From an uncultured Eubacteriales bacterium (GTDB taxonomy: Bacteria; Bacillota; Clostridia; Oscillospirales; Oscillospiraceae), in NCBI GenBank assembly GCA_900551355.1, contig URVR01000072.1, positions 1 through 8,111 on the forward strand: 8,111 nt of DNA, written 5' to 3'. The number at the start of each line of letters is the position of its first letter. Position 1 is the first letter of the stretch. Positions 1-6,133 of this stretch are shown here, in pieces. A program made the position numbers and the translations under genes. The notes below the pieces were generated by a model. The model had not been told where the DNA came from. It worked only from the letters and a program-made list of their open reading frames with translations, and did not search any database.

Positions 1-53
1 GGTACCTGGAATGGGTGCCTTTGCGGAAGAAACCAAACATCGAGGTGTTGGAT

Positions 54-617
54 ATGTATGAGGAAATCCGAAAGGAAGCCGCCGCCGCAGCCCAGGAGAT
101 CTGCCAGGTGGCAAAGCTCCAAAAGGGGCAGATCCTGGTGGTGGGTTGCTCCACCAGTGAGGTCACCGGCCATACAGTGGGCAGCGATTCCAGCCCGGCC
201 ATTGGCCAGGCCATCTATGAGGGGATCCAGCAGGTCCTGGCCCCCAAGGGCATTTACCTGGCCGCCCAGTGCTGTGAGCACCTGAACCGTGCCATCATTG
301 TAGAGGCTGAGGCAGCCGGCCAGGCGGAACTTTGTAACGTGGTGCCCCAGCCCAAGGCGGGCAGCTCCTTTGCCACCGCCGCGTACCACGCCTTTGCCCA
401 TCCCGTGGCGCTGGAGGAGATCCGCGCCGACGCCGGTCTGGACATCGGCGGCACCCTTATCGGCATGCACCTGAAAAAGGTGGCGGTGCCGGTGCGGCTG
501 GCACAGGATCACATCGGCGACGCCATTCTGCTGGCGGCCCGGGTGCGGCCCAAGTTCATCGGCGGCGACCGCGCCGTGTACGACGAGTCGCTGAAGGACG
601 GCTATCCGGTGTTCTGA
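54..617 (+). CDS. ywlG: YwlG / UPF0340 (DUF436, TIGR01440) family protein
   Basis: A 187-residue protein of the conserved Firmicute family typified by Bacillus subtilis YwlG; its biochemical function is not established. Family-type blocks are visible: GCSTSEV (31-37), QCCEHLNRA (72-80, with a Cys pair and Glu-His), KAGSSFATAAY (101-111) and DAGLDIGGTLIGMHL (126-140), then a C-terminal RPKFIGGDRAVY. Length and block order fit a complete protein. It looks cytosolic, with no signal peptide or membrane segment. I chose the ATG at 54 because GAGGTG (42-47) lies 6 nt upstream and family members start close to this Met-x-Glu-Ile-Arg-Lys. The frame stays open back to the window edge (GTG at 15, TTG at 48), so a longer N-terminus cannot be excluded. 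The gene ends at a strong terminator, so it is the last gene of its transcript; its upstream neighbours lie outside the window. Confidence 0.93.
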   Translation: MYEEIRKEAAAAAQEICQVAKLQKGQILVVGCSTSEVTGHTVGSDSSPAIGQAIYEGIQQVLAPKGIYLAAQCCEHLNRAIIVEAEAAGQAELCNVVPQPKAGSSFATAAYHAFAHPVALEEIRADAGLDIGGTLIGMHLKKVAVPVRLAQDHIGDAILLAARVRPKFIGGDRAVYDESLKDGYPVF

Positions 618-634
618 GGCGGCGCAAGGCTGAA

Positions 635-682
635 ACGCAAAAAGCAGTCCCCCGACTTACGCCGGGGGACTGCTTTTTGCGT
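635..682. terminator. Bidirectional intrinsic terminator between ywlG and the small membrane gene
   Basis: Perfect 20-bp inverted repeat: arms 635-654 and 663-682 around an 8-nt loop. The GC-rich core (GCAGTCCCCCG) is flanked by an A run on the left and a T run on the right, so it can terminate transcripts on both strands. It serves ywlG (+) and the converging small membrane gene (-). The right arm reaches into the stop codon of the minus-strand gene (682-684). Confidence 0.92.
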
Positions 683-888
683 CACGAGACAGGGAACGCG
701 AACTTCAGCGCCAGAAAGACCACCAACGCCGCCGCAGCCGCGATGAGCATGATGGGCACGCGCCTGTGATCCTTCTCTGCGCGCTCCTTGTCCTCATGCT
801 CGTTTTTATAGCGGACGTAGGACCACGCCGCGCCCAGCAGGCACAGCAGCGGCACGAAATACAGTCCGATCAATGCCACATACCCCAT
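682..888 (-). CDS. Small two-helix membrane protein, function unknown
   Basis: A 68-residue protein that I do not recognise. It shows two hydrophobic segments, about residues 3-25 and 44-66, joined by a highly charged stretch (26-43, rich in Lys, Glu, Asp, Arg and His). This predicts a helical hairpin in the cytoplasmic membrane. The ATG at 888 is chosen because a GGAGGAGGAG purine tract sits just upstream; the frame extends upstream to 1008, but that extension runs through the promoter. The gene stands alone, with its own near-consensus sigma-A promoter (914-942) and a terminator overlapping its stop, so it appears monocistronic and probably constitutive. It lies directly after the butyrate operon but is separated from it by the operon terminator, so no functional link is implied. 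Confidence 0.75.
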   Translation of the reverse strand: MGYVALIGLYFVPLLCLLGAAWSYVRYKNEHEDKERAEKDHRRVPIMLIAAAAALVVFLALKFAFPVS

Positions 889-913
889 AGAAGCTCCTCC
901 TCCCGTTTGGGAC

Positions 914-942
914 AGTATACCGAAAAAGCGCCGCCGCGTCAA
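914..942 (-). promoter_or_regulatory. Sigma-A promoter of the small membrane protein gene
   Basis: Minus-strand -35 TTGACG (942-937) and -10 TATACT (919-914), separated by exactly 17 nt. Each hexamer is one base from consensus. The predicted start point is near 907, giving a leader of about 20 nt with the GGAGGAGGAG ribosome binding site. Confidence 0.85.
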
Positions 943-990
943 GGCGGGCCGGGAAATATCTTCCCCGCCTCTGTTTACGACAGTCCACAT

Positions 991-1025
991 AAAAGGAACT
1001 CCGCCCATAGGGCGGAGTTCCTTTT
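991..1025. terminator. Terminator of the crt-hbd-bcd-etfBA operon
   Basis: Perfect 16-bp inverted repeat, arms 991-1006 and 1010-1025, with a 3-nt loop. The stem is GC-rich in its upper part and ends in AAAA/TTTT on either side, so it can act in both directions. It begins 18 nt past the etfA stop codon and closes the butyrate operon. Confidence 0.9.
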
Positions 1026-1043
1026 GGGTATCAGGAAAAAGAG

Positions 1044-2165
1044 TTACTTGGCGGCCTTGGCAGCCTTGATGGACTCGATCAGCTCGGGAACGACCTTGAA
1101 CAGATCGCCCACGATACCGTAGTCAGCCACCTCGAAGATGGGAGCGGTATCGTTCTTGTTCACGGCGATGATGCACTCGGAATCCTGCATACCAGCCTTG
1201 TGCTGGATAGCGCCGGAGATACCCAGAGCAACGTAGACCTTGGGATGGACGGTCTTGCCGGTCTGGCCGACCTGATGGTCAGCGGAGATCCAGCCGGCGT
1301 CCACGCAGGCGCGGGAGGAACCCACGACGCCGCCCAGCACCTCGGCCAGCTCCTCGGCCAGCTTGATGCCGCCCTCCACGTCCTTGGAGATACCACGGCC
1401 AACGGACACGATGAAGTCGGCGCCGATCAGGTCCACCAGCTTCTTGGCGGCCTTGACGGTATCCACCACCTCGGTGTGGATGTCAGCAGCGGTCAGCTCG
1501 AACTTGGGCTCGATGATCTCCACGTTCTTGGGGCACTCGCGCTTCTTCATAACGCCGGGGCGAACGGTGGCCATAGCGGGACGGAAACGGGGGCAGATGA
1601 TGGAGGCCATCAGGTGACCGCCGAAGGCAGGACGGGTCATCTTCAGGTCGCGGGAGACGTCATGCGGCTCCTTGTTGATCATCACGGTGCCCAGCTTCTC
1701 GATGCGCTCCTCGGGCAGCGTGGAGGCTTCCTTCAGGAAGCCCTTGTAGTTGGGCATATCGATGTCCAGGTGGGTGCAGTCCGCGCACAGACCGGTGTGC
1801 AGGCGGGCGGCGCAGCGGGGAGCCAGGTCGCGGCCGATGTTGGAGGCGCCAAACAGCAGCACCTCGGGCTTCAGCTCCTCAACGGCCTCCACGATCACCT
1901 TGGTGTAGGCATCGGTGGTGAAGTCCTTCAGCAGGGGGGAATCATAGACATAGACCTTGTCTGCGCCATACTGGCCCAGCTCAGCGGCGATGCCCTTGAC
2001 GTTGTCGCCCAGCAGGATGCCGCACAGCTCCACGCCCAGCTCATTGGCCAGCTTCCGGCCCTCGGAGATCAGTTCGAAGGTAGTGGGCATCATCACGCCC
2101 TGACGCTGCTCGCAGAAAACCCATACGTTTTTGAAGGCAGCGGTATCAGCACTATTAAAAGCCAT
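1044..2165 (-). CDS. etfA: Electron transfer flavoprotein, alpha subunit
   Basis: A 373-residue EtfA. With EtfB it forms the flavoprotein partner of butyryl-CoA dehydrogenase. In anaerobic butyrate producers this complex bifurcates electrons from NADH to crotonyl-CoA (favourable) and ferredoxin (unfavourable). The N-terminal nucleotide-fold domain spans about 12-135. The C-terminal FAD-binding domain shows VGRGI (255-259), GSSRA (282-286), QVGQTGKTV (298-306), ALGISGAIQHKAGM (313-326) and NKNDTAPIF (336-344), all typical of EtfA. No N-terminal ferredoxin domain is present. The protein seems longer than the 335-345 residues I expect, because of a segment at about 137-172 between the LDID and LKMTRPAFGG blocks. 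ATG 2165 has GAAGGAG upstream. It is the last gene of the operon, 16 nt after etfB, and is followed by the terminator at 991-1025. Confidence 0.97.
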   Translation of the reverse strand: MAFNSADTAAFKNVWVFCEQRQGVMMPTTFELISEGRKLANELGVELCGILLGDNVKGIAAELGQYGADKVYVYDSPLLKDFTTDAYTKVIVEAVEELKPEVLLFGASNIGRDLAPRCAARLHTGLCADCTHLDIDMPNYKGFLKEASTLPEERIEKLGTVMINKEPHDVSRDLKMTRPAFGGHLMASIICPRFRPAMATVRPGVMKKRECPKNVEIIEPKFELTAADIHTEVVDTVKAAKKLVDLIGADFIVSVGRGISKDVEGGIKLAEELAEVLGGVVGSSRACVDAGWISADHQVGQTGKTVHPKVYVALGISGAIQHKAGMQDSECIIAVNKNDTAPIFEVADYGIVGDLFKVVPELIESIKAAKAAK

Positions 2166-2181
2166 TTTCTTTTCTCCTTCC

Positions 2182-2982
2182 TTAGATGATGTGCTTGGCG
2201 GCCAGGATGCCTGCCAGCTTGTCGGTGGTAGCCTTGTCAGCGCCCTCGAGCATCATGCCCGCGCCCTTCTGAGGGGGCGTGAAGGAGGTCAGAATGTTGG
2301 TGGGAGAACCAGCCAGGCCGATCGTGCTCTTGTCGATCAGGGGGTGATCCTTCAGGGTCTCGTAGGTCATGGTGACCAGAGGCTTGCTGTAGCACTCGAA
2401 CGCGCCGCCCACGGACAGGTAACGCGGGGTGTTCAGCTCCTTGATGCAGGTGATCATGCAGGGGGTCTTGACCTTGATGGTCATGTAGCCGTCCTCCAGC
2501 ATGCGCTTGACGGTCAGGGTGTCGCCGTCCTTGGTGATCTCGCCGGCATAGGTGACCTGGGGCAGGTGCAGCTTCTCAGCAATCTGGGGGCCGACCTGTG
2601 CGGTATCGCCGTCGATGGCCTGACGGCCGGCCAGGATGACGTCATCCTTGTCGATGCCGTAGGTGTCGATGGCAGCGGCGATGATCTGGGAGGTAGCGTA
2701 GGTGTCGGAACCGCCGAACTCGCGGGCGGTGACCAGCACGCCTTCGTCCACGCCCATGGCCATCAGCTCACGCAGCATACCTTCTGCGGGAGGGGGGCCC
2801 ATGGTGAACGCCACGACCTTGCAGCCCAGCTCGTCCTTCAGAGCCAGAGCGGCCTCCACGGCGTTCATGTCATCGGGGTTGATGATGGTCTGCATGGACG
2901 CACGGTCCAGAGTGCCATCGGGGTTCACGGCCACCTTACCGGAGGTATCGGGAACCTGCTTCACAGTAACGATGATTTTCAT
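2182..2982 (-). CDS. etfB: Electron transfer flavoprotein, beta subunit
   Basis: A 266-residue EtfB, of normal length for the anaerobic, bifurcating type. VKQVPDT (7-13) is the usual N-terminal block, and NPDDMNAVEAAL (35-46) matches the ETF beta signature. The stretch AGRQAIDGDTAQVGPQ (118-133) is characteristic of EtfB proteins that bind a second FAD, the bifurcating flavin, where mitochondrial-type ETF binds AMP. In the complex this subunit would take electrons from NADH. It is cytosolic. Its stop lies 16 nt before etfA and its start 20 nt after bcd, so the three are surely co-transcribed. AGGAGG (2994-2999) lies 11 nt from the ATG, slightly long but acceptable. Confidence 0.97.
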   Translation of the reverse strand: MKIIVTVKQVPDTSGKVAVNPDGTLDRASMQTIINPDDMNAVEAALALKDELGCKVVAFTMGPPPAEGMLRELMAMGVDEGVLVTAREFGGSDTYATSQIIAAAIDTYGIDKDDVILAGRQAIDGDTAQVGPQIAEKLHLPQVTYAGEITKDGDTLTVKRMLEDGYMTIKVKTPCMITCIKELNTPRYLSVGGAFECYSKPLVTMTYETLKDHPLIDKSTIGLAGSPTNILTSFTPPQKGAGMMLEGADKATTDKLAGILAAKHII

Positions 2983-3002
2983 TTTACCTTTTACCTCCTC
3001 AA

Positions 3003-4166
3003 TTACTTAACGCCCAGATTGCTGGCGATGACCATGCGCTGGACCTCGGAAGTGCCCTCGTAGATCTCAGTGATCTTGGCATCGCGCATCATGCGCTCCA
3101 CAGGATACTCACGGGTGTAACCGTAACCGCCGAACAGCTGAACAGCACGGCGGGTCACATCGGAAGCGGCCTCGGCGGCGAACAGCTTGGCCATGGCAGC
3201 ATCCATGGAGTACGGCTCGTGGTTCTGCTTCTTCATGGCAGCAGCGTAAACCACGTACTGAGCGGCCTGCATGCGGGTGTGCATATCGGCCAGCTGGAAC
3301 TGGGTGTTCTGGAACTGGGAGATGCGCTTACCGAACTGTACGCGCTCCTTGGTGTACTTGATGGCTTCCTCAACGGCGCCCTCGCCCAGGCCCAGAGCCT
3401 GAGAAGCGATACCGATACGGCCGCCGTCCAGCGTCTTCATGGCGATCTTGAAGCCCTCGCCCTTCTTGCCCAGCATACGATCCTTGGGGATCACGCAATC
3501 CTCGAAGATCAGATCGCAGGTGGAGCTGCCGCGGATACCCATCTTCTTCTCGTGCTTGCCCTGAGAGAAGCCCTTGTCGTCCTTCTCCACGATGAAAGCG
3601 GAGATCTCCTTCATGGTGCGGCCGCGCTTATCGGTGGTCTTGCCGGTGACGGCGATGATGACGAAGGTATCAGCCACGTTGCCGTTGGTGATGAAGCACT
3701 TGGAGCCGTTCAGGATGTAGTTCTCGCCGGACTCATCCAGCACAGCGGTGGTCTGCTGACCCTGGGCGTCGGTGCCGGCGCCAGGCTCGGTCAGGCCGAA
3801 GGCGCCGATCTTGCGGCCGGAGCACAGGTCGGGCAGATACTTCATCTTCTGCTCCTCGGTGCCGTTCTCAAAGATGGGGGCGGCGCACAGGGAGGTGTGG
3901 GCGGAAACGATAACAGCGGTGGTGCCGCAGACCTTAGCCAGCTCCTCCACGCACATTGCATAGGACAGCACGTCGGCGCCGGCGCCGCCGTACTCCTTGG
4001 GGAAGTAAATGCCCATCATGCCCAGCTTCGCCATCTTCTCGACGGTTTCCATGGGGAAGCGCTCTTCCTCGTCGATCTCGGCGGCCAGGGGCTTTACTTC
4101 GTTCTCTGCAAATTCGCGGTACATCTTGCGAACGAGCAGCTGTTCCTTAGTCAGATGGAAATCCAT
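3003..4166 (-). CDS. bcd: Butyryl-CoA dehydrogenase (short-chain acyl-CoA dehydrogenase)
   Basis: A 387-residue acyl-CoA dehydrogenase that reduces crotonyl-CoA to butyryl-CoA with FAD. Family landmarks are all present: FGLTEPGAGTD (123-133) and FITNG (158-162) in the FAD/substrate region, GGRIGIASQALG (248-259), QLFGGYGYTREYPVERMMRD (343-362), and EIYEGTSEVQ (367-376) with the catalytic base Glu370. The length matches clostridial Bcd. Placement directly upstream of etfB-etfA supports a Bcd-EtfAB complex rather than a fatty-acid degradation enzyme; substrate length is inferred from context, not from residues. ATG 4166 follows an AAAGGAG site. The gap from hbd is 24 nt. Other short-chain acyl-CoA dehydrogenases share these motifs, but operon context makes Bcd by far the best call. 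Confidence 0.95.
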   Translation of the reverse strand: MDFHLTKEQLLVRKMYREFAENEVKPLAAEIDEEERFPMETVEKMAKLGMMGIYFPKEYGGAGADVLSYAMCVEELAKVCGTTAVIVSAHTSLCAAPIFENGTEEQKMKYLPDLCSGRKIGAFGLTEPGAGTDAQGQQTTAVLDESGENYILNGSKCFITNGNVADTFVIIAVTGKTTDKRGRTMKEISAFIVEKDDKGFSQGKHEKKMGIRGSSTCDLIFEDCVIPKDRMLGKKGEGFKIAMKTLDGGRIGIASQALGLGEGAVEEAIKYTKERVQFGKRISQFQNTQFQLADMHTRMQAAQYVVYAAAMKKQNHEPYSMDAAMAKLFAAEAASDVTRRAVQLFGGYGYTREYPVERMMRDAKITEIYEGTSEVQRMVIASNLGVK

Positions 4167-4190
4167 ACTCTTTTCTCCTTTTCCTGATTT

Positions 4191-5027
4191 TTACTTGTTG
4201 TAGTTGAAGAAGCCTTCGCCGGACTTAATACCCAATTTGCCCGCGCGAACCATCTTCCGGATCAGCACGTTTGCGCGATACTTGCTATCGTGGGTCTCAT
4301 TGAACAGCACGTCCATAATGTTCAGGACCACGTCCCAGCCGATCAGGTCGCCCAGATGCAGGGGGCCCATGGGGTGGTTGCAGCCCAGCTGCATAGCAAT
4401 ATCGATATCTTCCGCGGAGGCAACGCCTTCCTGCAGAACGCAAACGCCCTCGTTGCAGTAGGGGATCAGGATCTTGTTGACCACAAAGCCGGGGGCCTCG
4501 TTGACCACCACGGGGGTCTTGCCGATCTCGGTGGAGAGGTTCTTGATGTAGTCCACCAGCTCAGCGGGGGTGTTGCCGCCGGCAATGACCTCCACCAGCT
4601 TCATGGCGGGCACCGGGTTGAAGAAGTGCATGCCGATGAGGTGGTGCTTCAGGCCCTGACCCATCTCGGTGATGGACAGAGAGGAGGTGTTGGAGGCGAA
4701 GATGGTCTCGTCCTTGCACAGAGCGTCCAGCTTGCCCAGCAGCTCCTTCTTGACGGCCATGTTCTCGGCGACGCACTCGATGACCAGATCGGCATCGGCG
4801 GCAGCCTCAAACTCCTCCACCAGAACGCGGCTCATGATATCATCAGCAGCTTCCTGGGTCATCTTGCCCTTGGCGACCTTCTTGTTCAGGGAGGCGGCCA
4901 GCTTGTCCTTATGACGCTGTGCGCTTGCCGTGCTGGATGCATACATCAGGGCGGTGTGGCCCTTCGCTGCGAAAACCTGAGCAATACCGCTGCCCATCGT
5001 ACCTGCGCCAAATACTGCTACTTTCAT
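4191..5027 (-). CDS. hbd: 3-hydroxybutyryl-CoA dehydrogenase
   Basis: A 278-residue 3-hydroxyacyl-CoA dehydrogenase that reduces acetoacetyl-CoA to 3-hydroxybutyryl-CoA. The N-terminal Rossmann domain begins with GAGTMGSGIAQ (7-17). The catalytic set is intact: Ser in SNTSS (112-116), His134 in MHFFNP, Glu146 in KLVEV and Asn184 in FVVNK. The C-terminal helical domain carries NHPMGPLHLGDLIGWD (217-232), where the more usual motif ends in GLD. At the end of strand beta-2, where NADH-dependent enzymes carry an Asp, this protein has ALMYASST (26-33) with no acidic residue, which suggests NADPH use (inference). AGGAGG lies a few bases before ATG 5027. It is the second gene of the operon, 68 nt after crt and 24 nt before bcd. 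Length is standard and no domain is missing. Confidence 0.96.
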   Translation of the reverse strand: MKVAVFGAGTMGSGIAQVFAAKGHTALMYASSTASAQRHKDKLAASLNKKVAKGKMTQEAADDIMSRVLVEEFEAAADADLVIECVAENMAVKKELLGKLDALCKDETIFASNTSSLSITEMGQGLKHHLIGMHFFNPVPAMKLVEVIAGGNTPAELVDYIKNLSTEIGKTPVVVNEAPGFVVNKILIPYCNEGVCVLQEGVASAEDIDIAMQLGCNHPMGPLHLGDLIGWDVVLNIMDVLFNETHDSKYRANVLIRKMVRAGKLGIKSGEGFFNYNK

Positions 5028-5064
5028 GATTGTTCCTCCTAATTCAAATTTTTACATGAATTGC

Positions 5065-5094
5065 TTAATTATCAGGCTCACGCCTGTCAATTAA
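5065..5094 (-). other. Intercistronic stem-loop between crt and hbd
   Basis: Interrupted inverted repeat just after the crt stop. TTAATT (5065-5070) pairs with AATTAA (5089-5094), and CAGGC (5073-5077) pairs with GCCTG (5082-5086), with a 2-nt internal mismatch and a 4-nt loop. No U run follows it on the minus strand, so it is not an ordinary terminator. It could stabilise or mark processing of the operon mRNA. It sits in the longest gap of the operon (68 nt). Confidence 0.5.
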
Positions 5095-5095
5095 C

Positions 5096-5875
5096 TTACT
5101 TGTTCTGATAGGGCTCGTGCTTGCGCTTTTCCAGGAAGGCGCCCATGCCCTCCTTCTGGTCCGCCGTCTCGAAGCAGCTGCCGAACAGCTTCTCCTCAAT
5201 AACGATGGCCTGATCCATGTCGGTCTGCAGGCCGTCGTTGATGGCCTTCTTGCAGGCGCGGACGGCGATGGGGGCGTTCTTGGCGATGGTCTGGGCCAGC
5301 TTCTCCGCGGCGGGCATCAGCTCCTCCAGCGGGTACACGGCGTTGACCAGACCGATGCGGTACGCCTCGTCGGCCTTGATGTTCTTGGCGGTGTAGATCA
5401 GCTGCTTGGCCATGCCGGGGCCGACCAGGCGGGCCAGACGCTGGGTGCCGCCGAAGCCGGGGGTGATGCCCAGGCCCGTCTCGGGCTGTCCGAACACGGC
5501 GGTGTCGGCGCAGATGCGGATATCGCAGCTCATGCTCAGCTCACAGCCGCCGCCCAGCGCGAAGCCGTTGACTGCAGCGATGGTGGGGATGGGCAGCGTC
5601 TCGATGCGGCGGAACACGTCGTTGCCGTGCTTGCCGAAGGCCTCGCCGCCCTCCTTGGTCAGGGTGCTCATCTCACCGATGTCGGCGCCGGCCACAAAGG
5701 CCTTTTCGCCGCTGCCGGTGATGACCAGCGCATAAATATCCGGATCGGCAGTAACGGTATCCACCAGCTCGTTCAGATCGGACAGAACCTCGGAATTCAG
5801 AGCGTTCAGCGCCTTGGGCCGGTTGATGGTGGCCACGGCGATATGCTCCTTCTTTTCCAGCAGAACATGCGTCAT
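5096..5875 (-). CDS. crt: 3-hydroxybutyryl-CoA dehydratase (crotonase)
   Basis: A 259-residue enoyl-CoA hydratase/isomerase family protein that dehydrates 3-hydroxybutyryl-CoA to crotonyl-CoA. FVAGADIGEM (60-69) gives one half of the oxyanion hole. GFALGGGCELSMSCDIR (104-120) holds the other half (Gly109) and catalytic Glu112, and GQPETGLGITPGFGGTQRL (129-147) holds catalytic Glu132. The 20-residue spacing of the two Glu matches the hydratase pattern, so this is not an isomerase that lacks one of them. Length is normal. Two in-frame ATGs exist (5881 and 5875); I chose 5875 because AGGAGG (5883-5888) lies 7 nt from it but only 1 nt from the other. It is the first gene of the operon, behind a strong sigma-A promoter and a structured leader. 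Confidence 0.95.
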   Translation of the reverse strand: MTHVLLEKKEHIAVATINRPKALNALNSEVLSDLNELVDTVTADPDIYALVITGSGEKAFVAGADIGEMSTLTKEGGEAFGKHGNDVFRRIETLPIPTIAAVNGFALGGGCELSMSCDIRICADTAVFGQPETGLGITPGFGGTQRLARLVGPGMAKQLIYTAKNIKADEAYRIGLVNAVYPLEELMPAAEKLAQTIAKNAPIAVRACKKAINDGLQTDMDQAIVIEEKLFGSCFETADQKEGMGAFLEKRKHEPYQNK

Positions 5876-5882
5876 ATCCATT

Positions 5883-5888
5883 CCTCCT
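5883..5888 (-). promoter_or_regulatory. crt ribosome binding site that decides the start codon
   Basis: Minus-strand AGGAGG inside TAAGGAGGAA. The spacing is 1 nt to the ATG at 5881 and 7 nt to the ATG at 5875, which favours the downstream codon and removes two residues from the longest frame. The TAA at 5890-5888, which ends a 27-codon upstream frame, overlaps this site. Confidence 0.8.
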
Positions 5889-5901
5889 TACATTCTGTTC
5901 C

Positions 5902-5954
5902 GCCGCGGCAGACAGCGCCGCGGCAGCGCGTCAGAGGCGGCAGAGCGCCCTCTG
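5902..5954 (-). promoter_or_regulatory. Foldable 5' leader of the butyrate operon
   Basis: The roughly 100-nt leader between the predicted start point (near 5974) and crt contains two structured parts. First, GCCGCGGC occurs twice (5902-5909 and 5917-5924); each copy is self-complementary, so the pair can form an 8-bp hairpin with a 7-nt loop about 14 nt before the AGGAGG site. Second, on the minus strand CAGAGG (5954-5949) can pair with either CTCTG (5945-5941) or CCTCTG (5937-5932), but not both. No U run follows, so this is not a classical attenuator. It matches no riboswitch class that I can recognise. Confidence 0.45.
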
Positions 5955-5980
5955 GACGCAATCCTCCTCATACATACTGT

Positions 5981-6009
5981 ATTATAGTAGACCGTTAGAA
6001 TTTTATCAA
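5981..6009 (-). promoter_or_regulatory. Sigma-A promoter of crt-hbd-bcd-etfB-etfA
   Basis: Minus-strand -35 TTGATA (6009-6004) and perfect -10 TATAAT (5986-5981), 17 nt apart. The predicted start point is near 5974. No other convincing promoter was seen inside the operon, so all five genes probably depend on this one. High strength fits the abundance expected of energy-metabolism enzymes. Confidence 0.88.
5992..6009 (-). promoter_or_regulatory. Candidate Rex (redox repressor) operator
   Basis: Minus-strand TTGATAAAATTCTAACGG agrees with the Rex consensus TTGTTAA-N4-TTAACAA at 10 of 14 specified bases, including the TTG and TAAC cores. It covers the -35 element, so bound protein would block RNA polymerase. 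Clostridial Rex is known to repress crt/bcd butyrate operons when NADH/NAD+ is low. The match is imperfect and no rex gene is in the window, so this is a candidate only. Confidence 0.45.
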
Positions 6010-6133
6010 GTCCAACCGACAGCGCTTTCTCTTTTTTAGCAGTTCTCACAAAAGTTGATGCCGTTCTTTGCGCAATTTTAAGGGTAGCCCAGCTGCATTT
6101 TCGAGGAAATTTCGACTTCCGGGAATTTGGGGT

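Noticed and set aside
2..61. Possible C-terminal fragment of an upstream gene in the +2 frame, ending TGA at 59-61 and overlapping the ywlG start.
   Set aside because: Only 19 codons, AT-rich third positions unlike the neighbouring genes, and no recognisable family.
766..1122. Plus-strand open frame of 118 codons across the small membrane gene and the operon terminator.
   Set aside because: It is antisense to the membrane gene, crosses a promoter and a strong terminator, and shows no protein family features.
1200..5998. Five long plus-strand open frames opposite etfA, etfB, bcd, hbd and crt (1200-2189, 2131-3063, 3219-4187, 4290-5042, 5117-5998).
   Set aside because: All lie in codon-on-codon antisense register to clear enzymes. 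Their translations are Gly/Leu/Asp/His/Gln-rich without family motifs, and they arise from codon bias.
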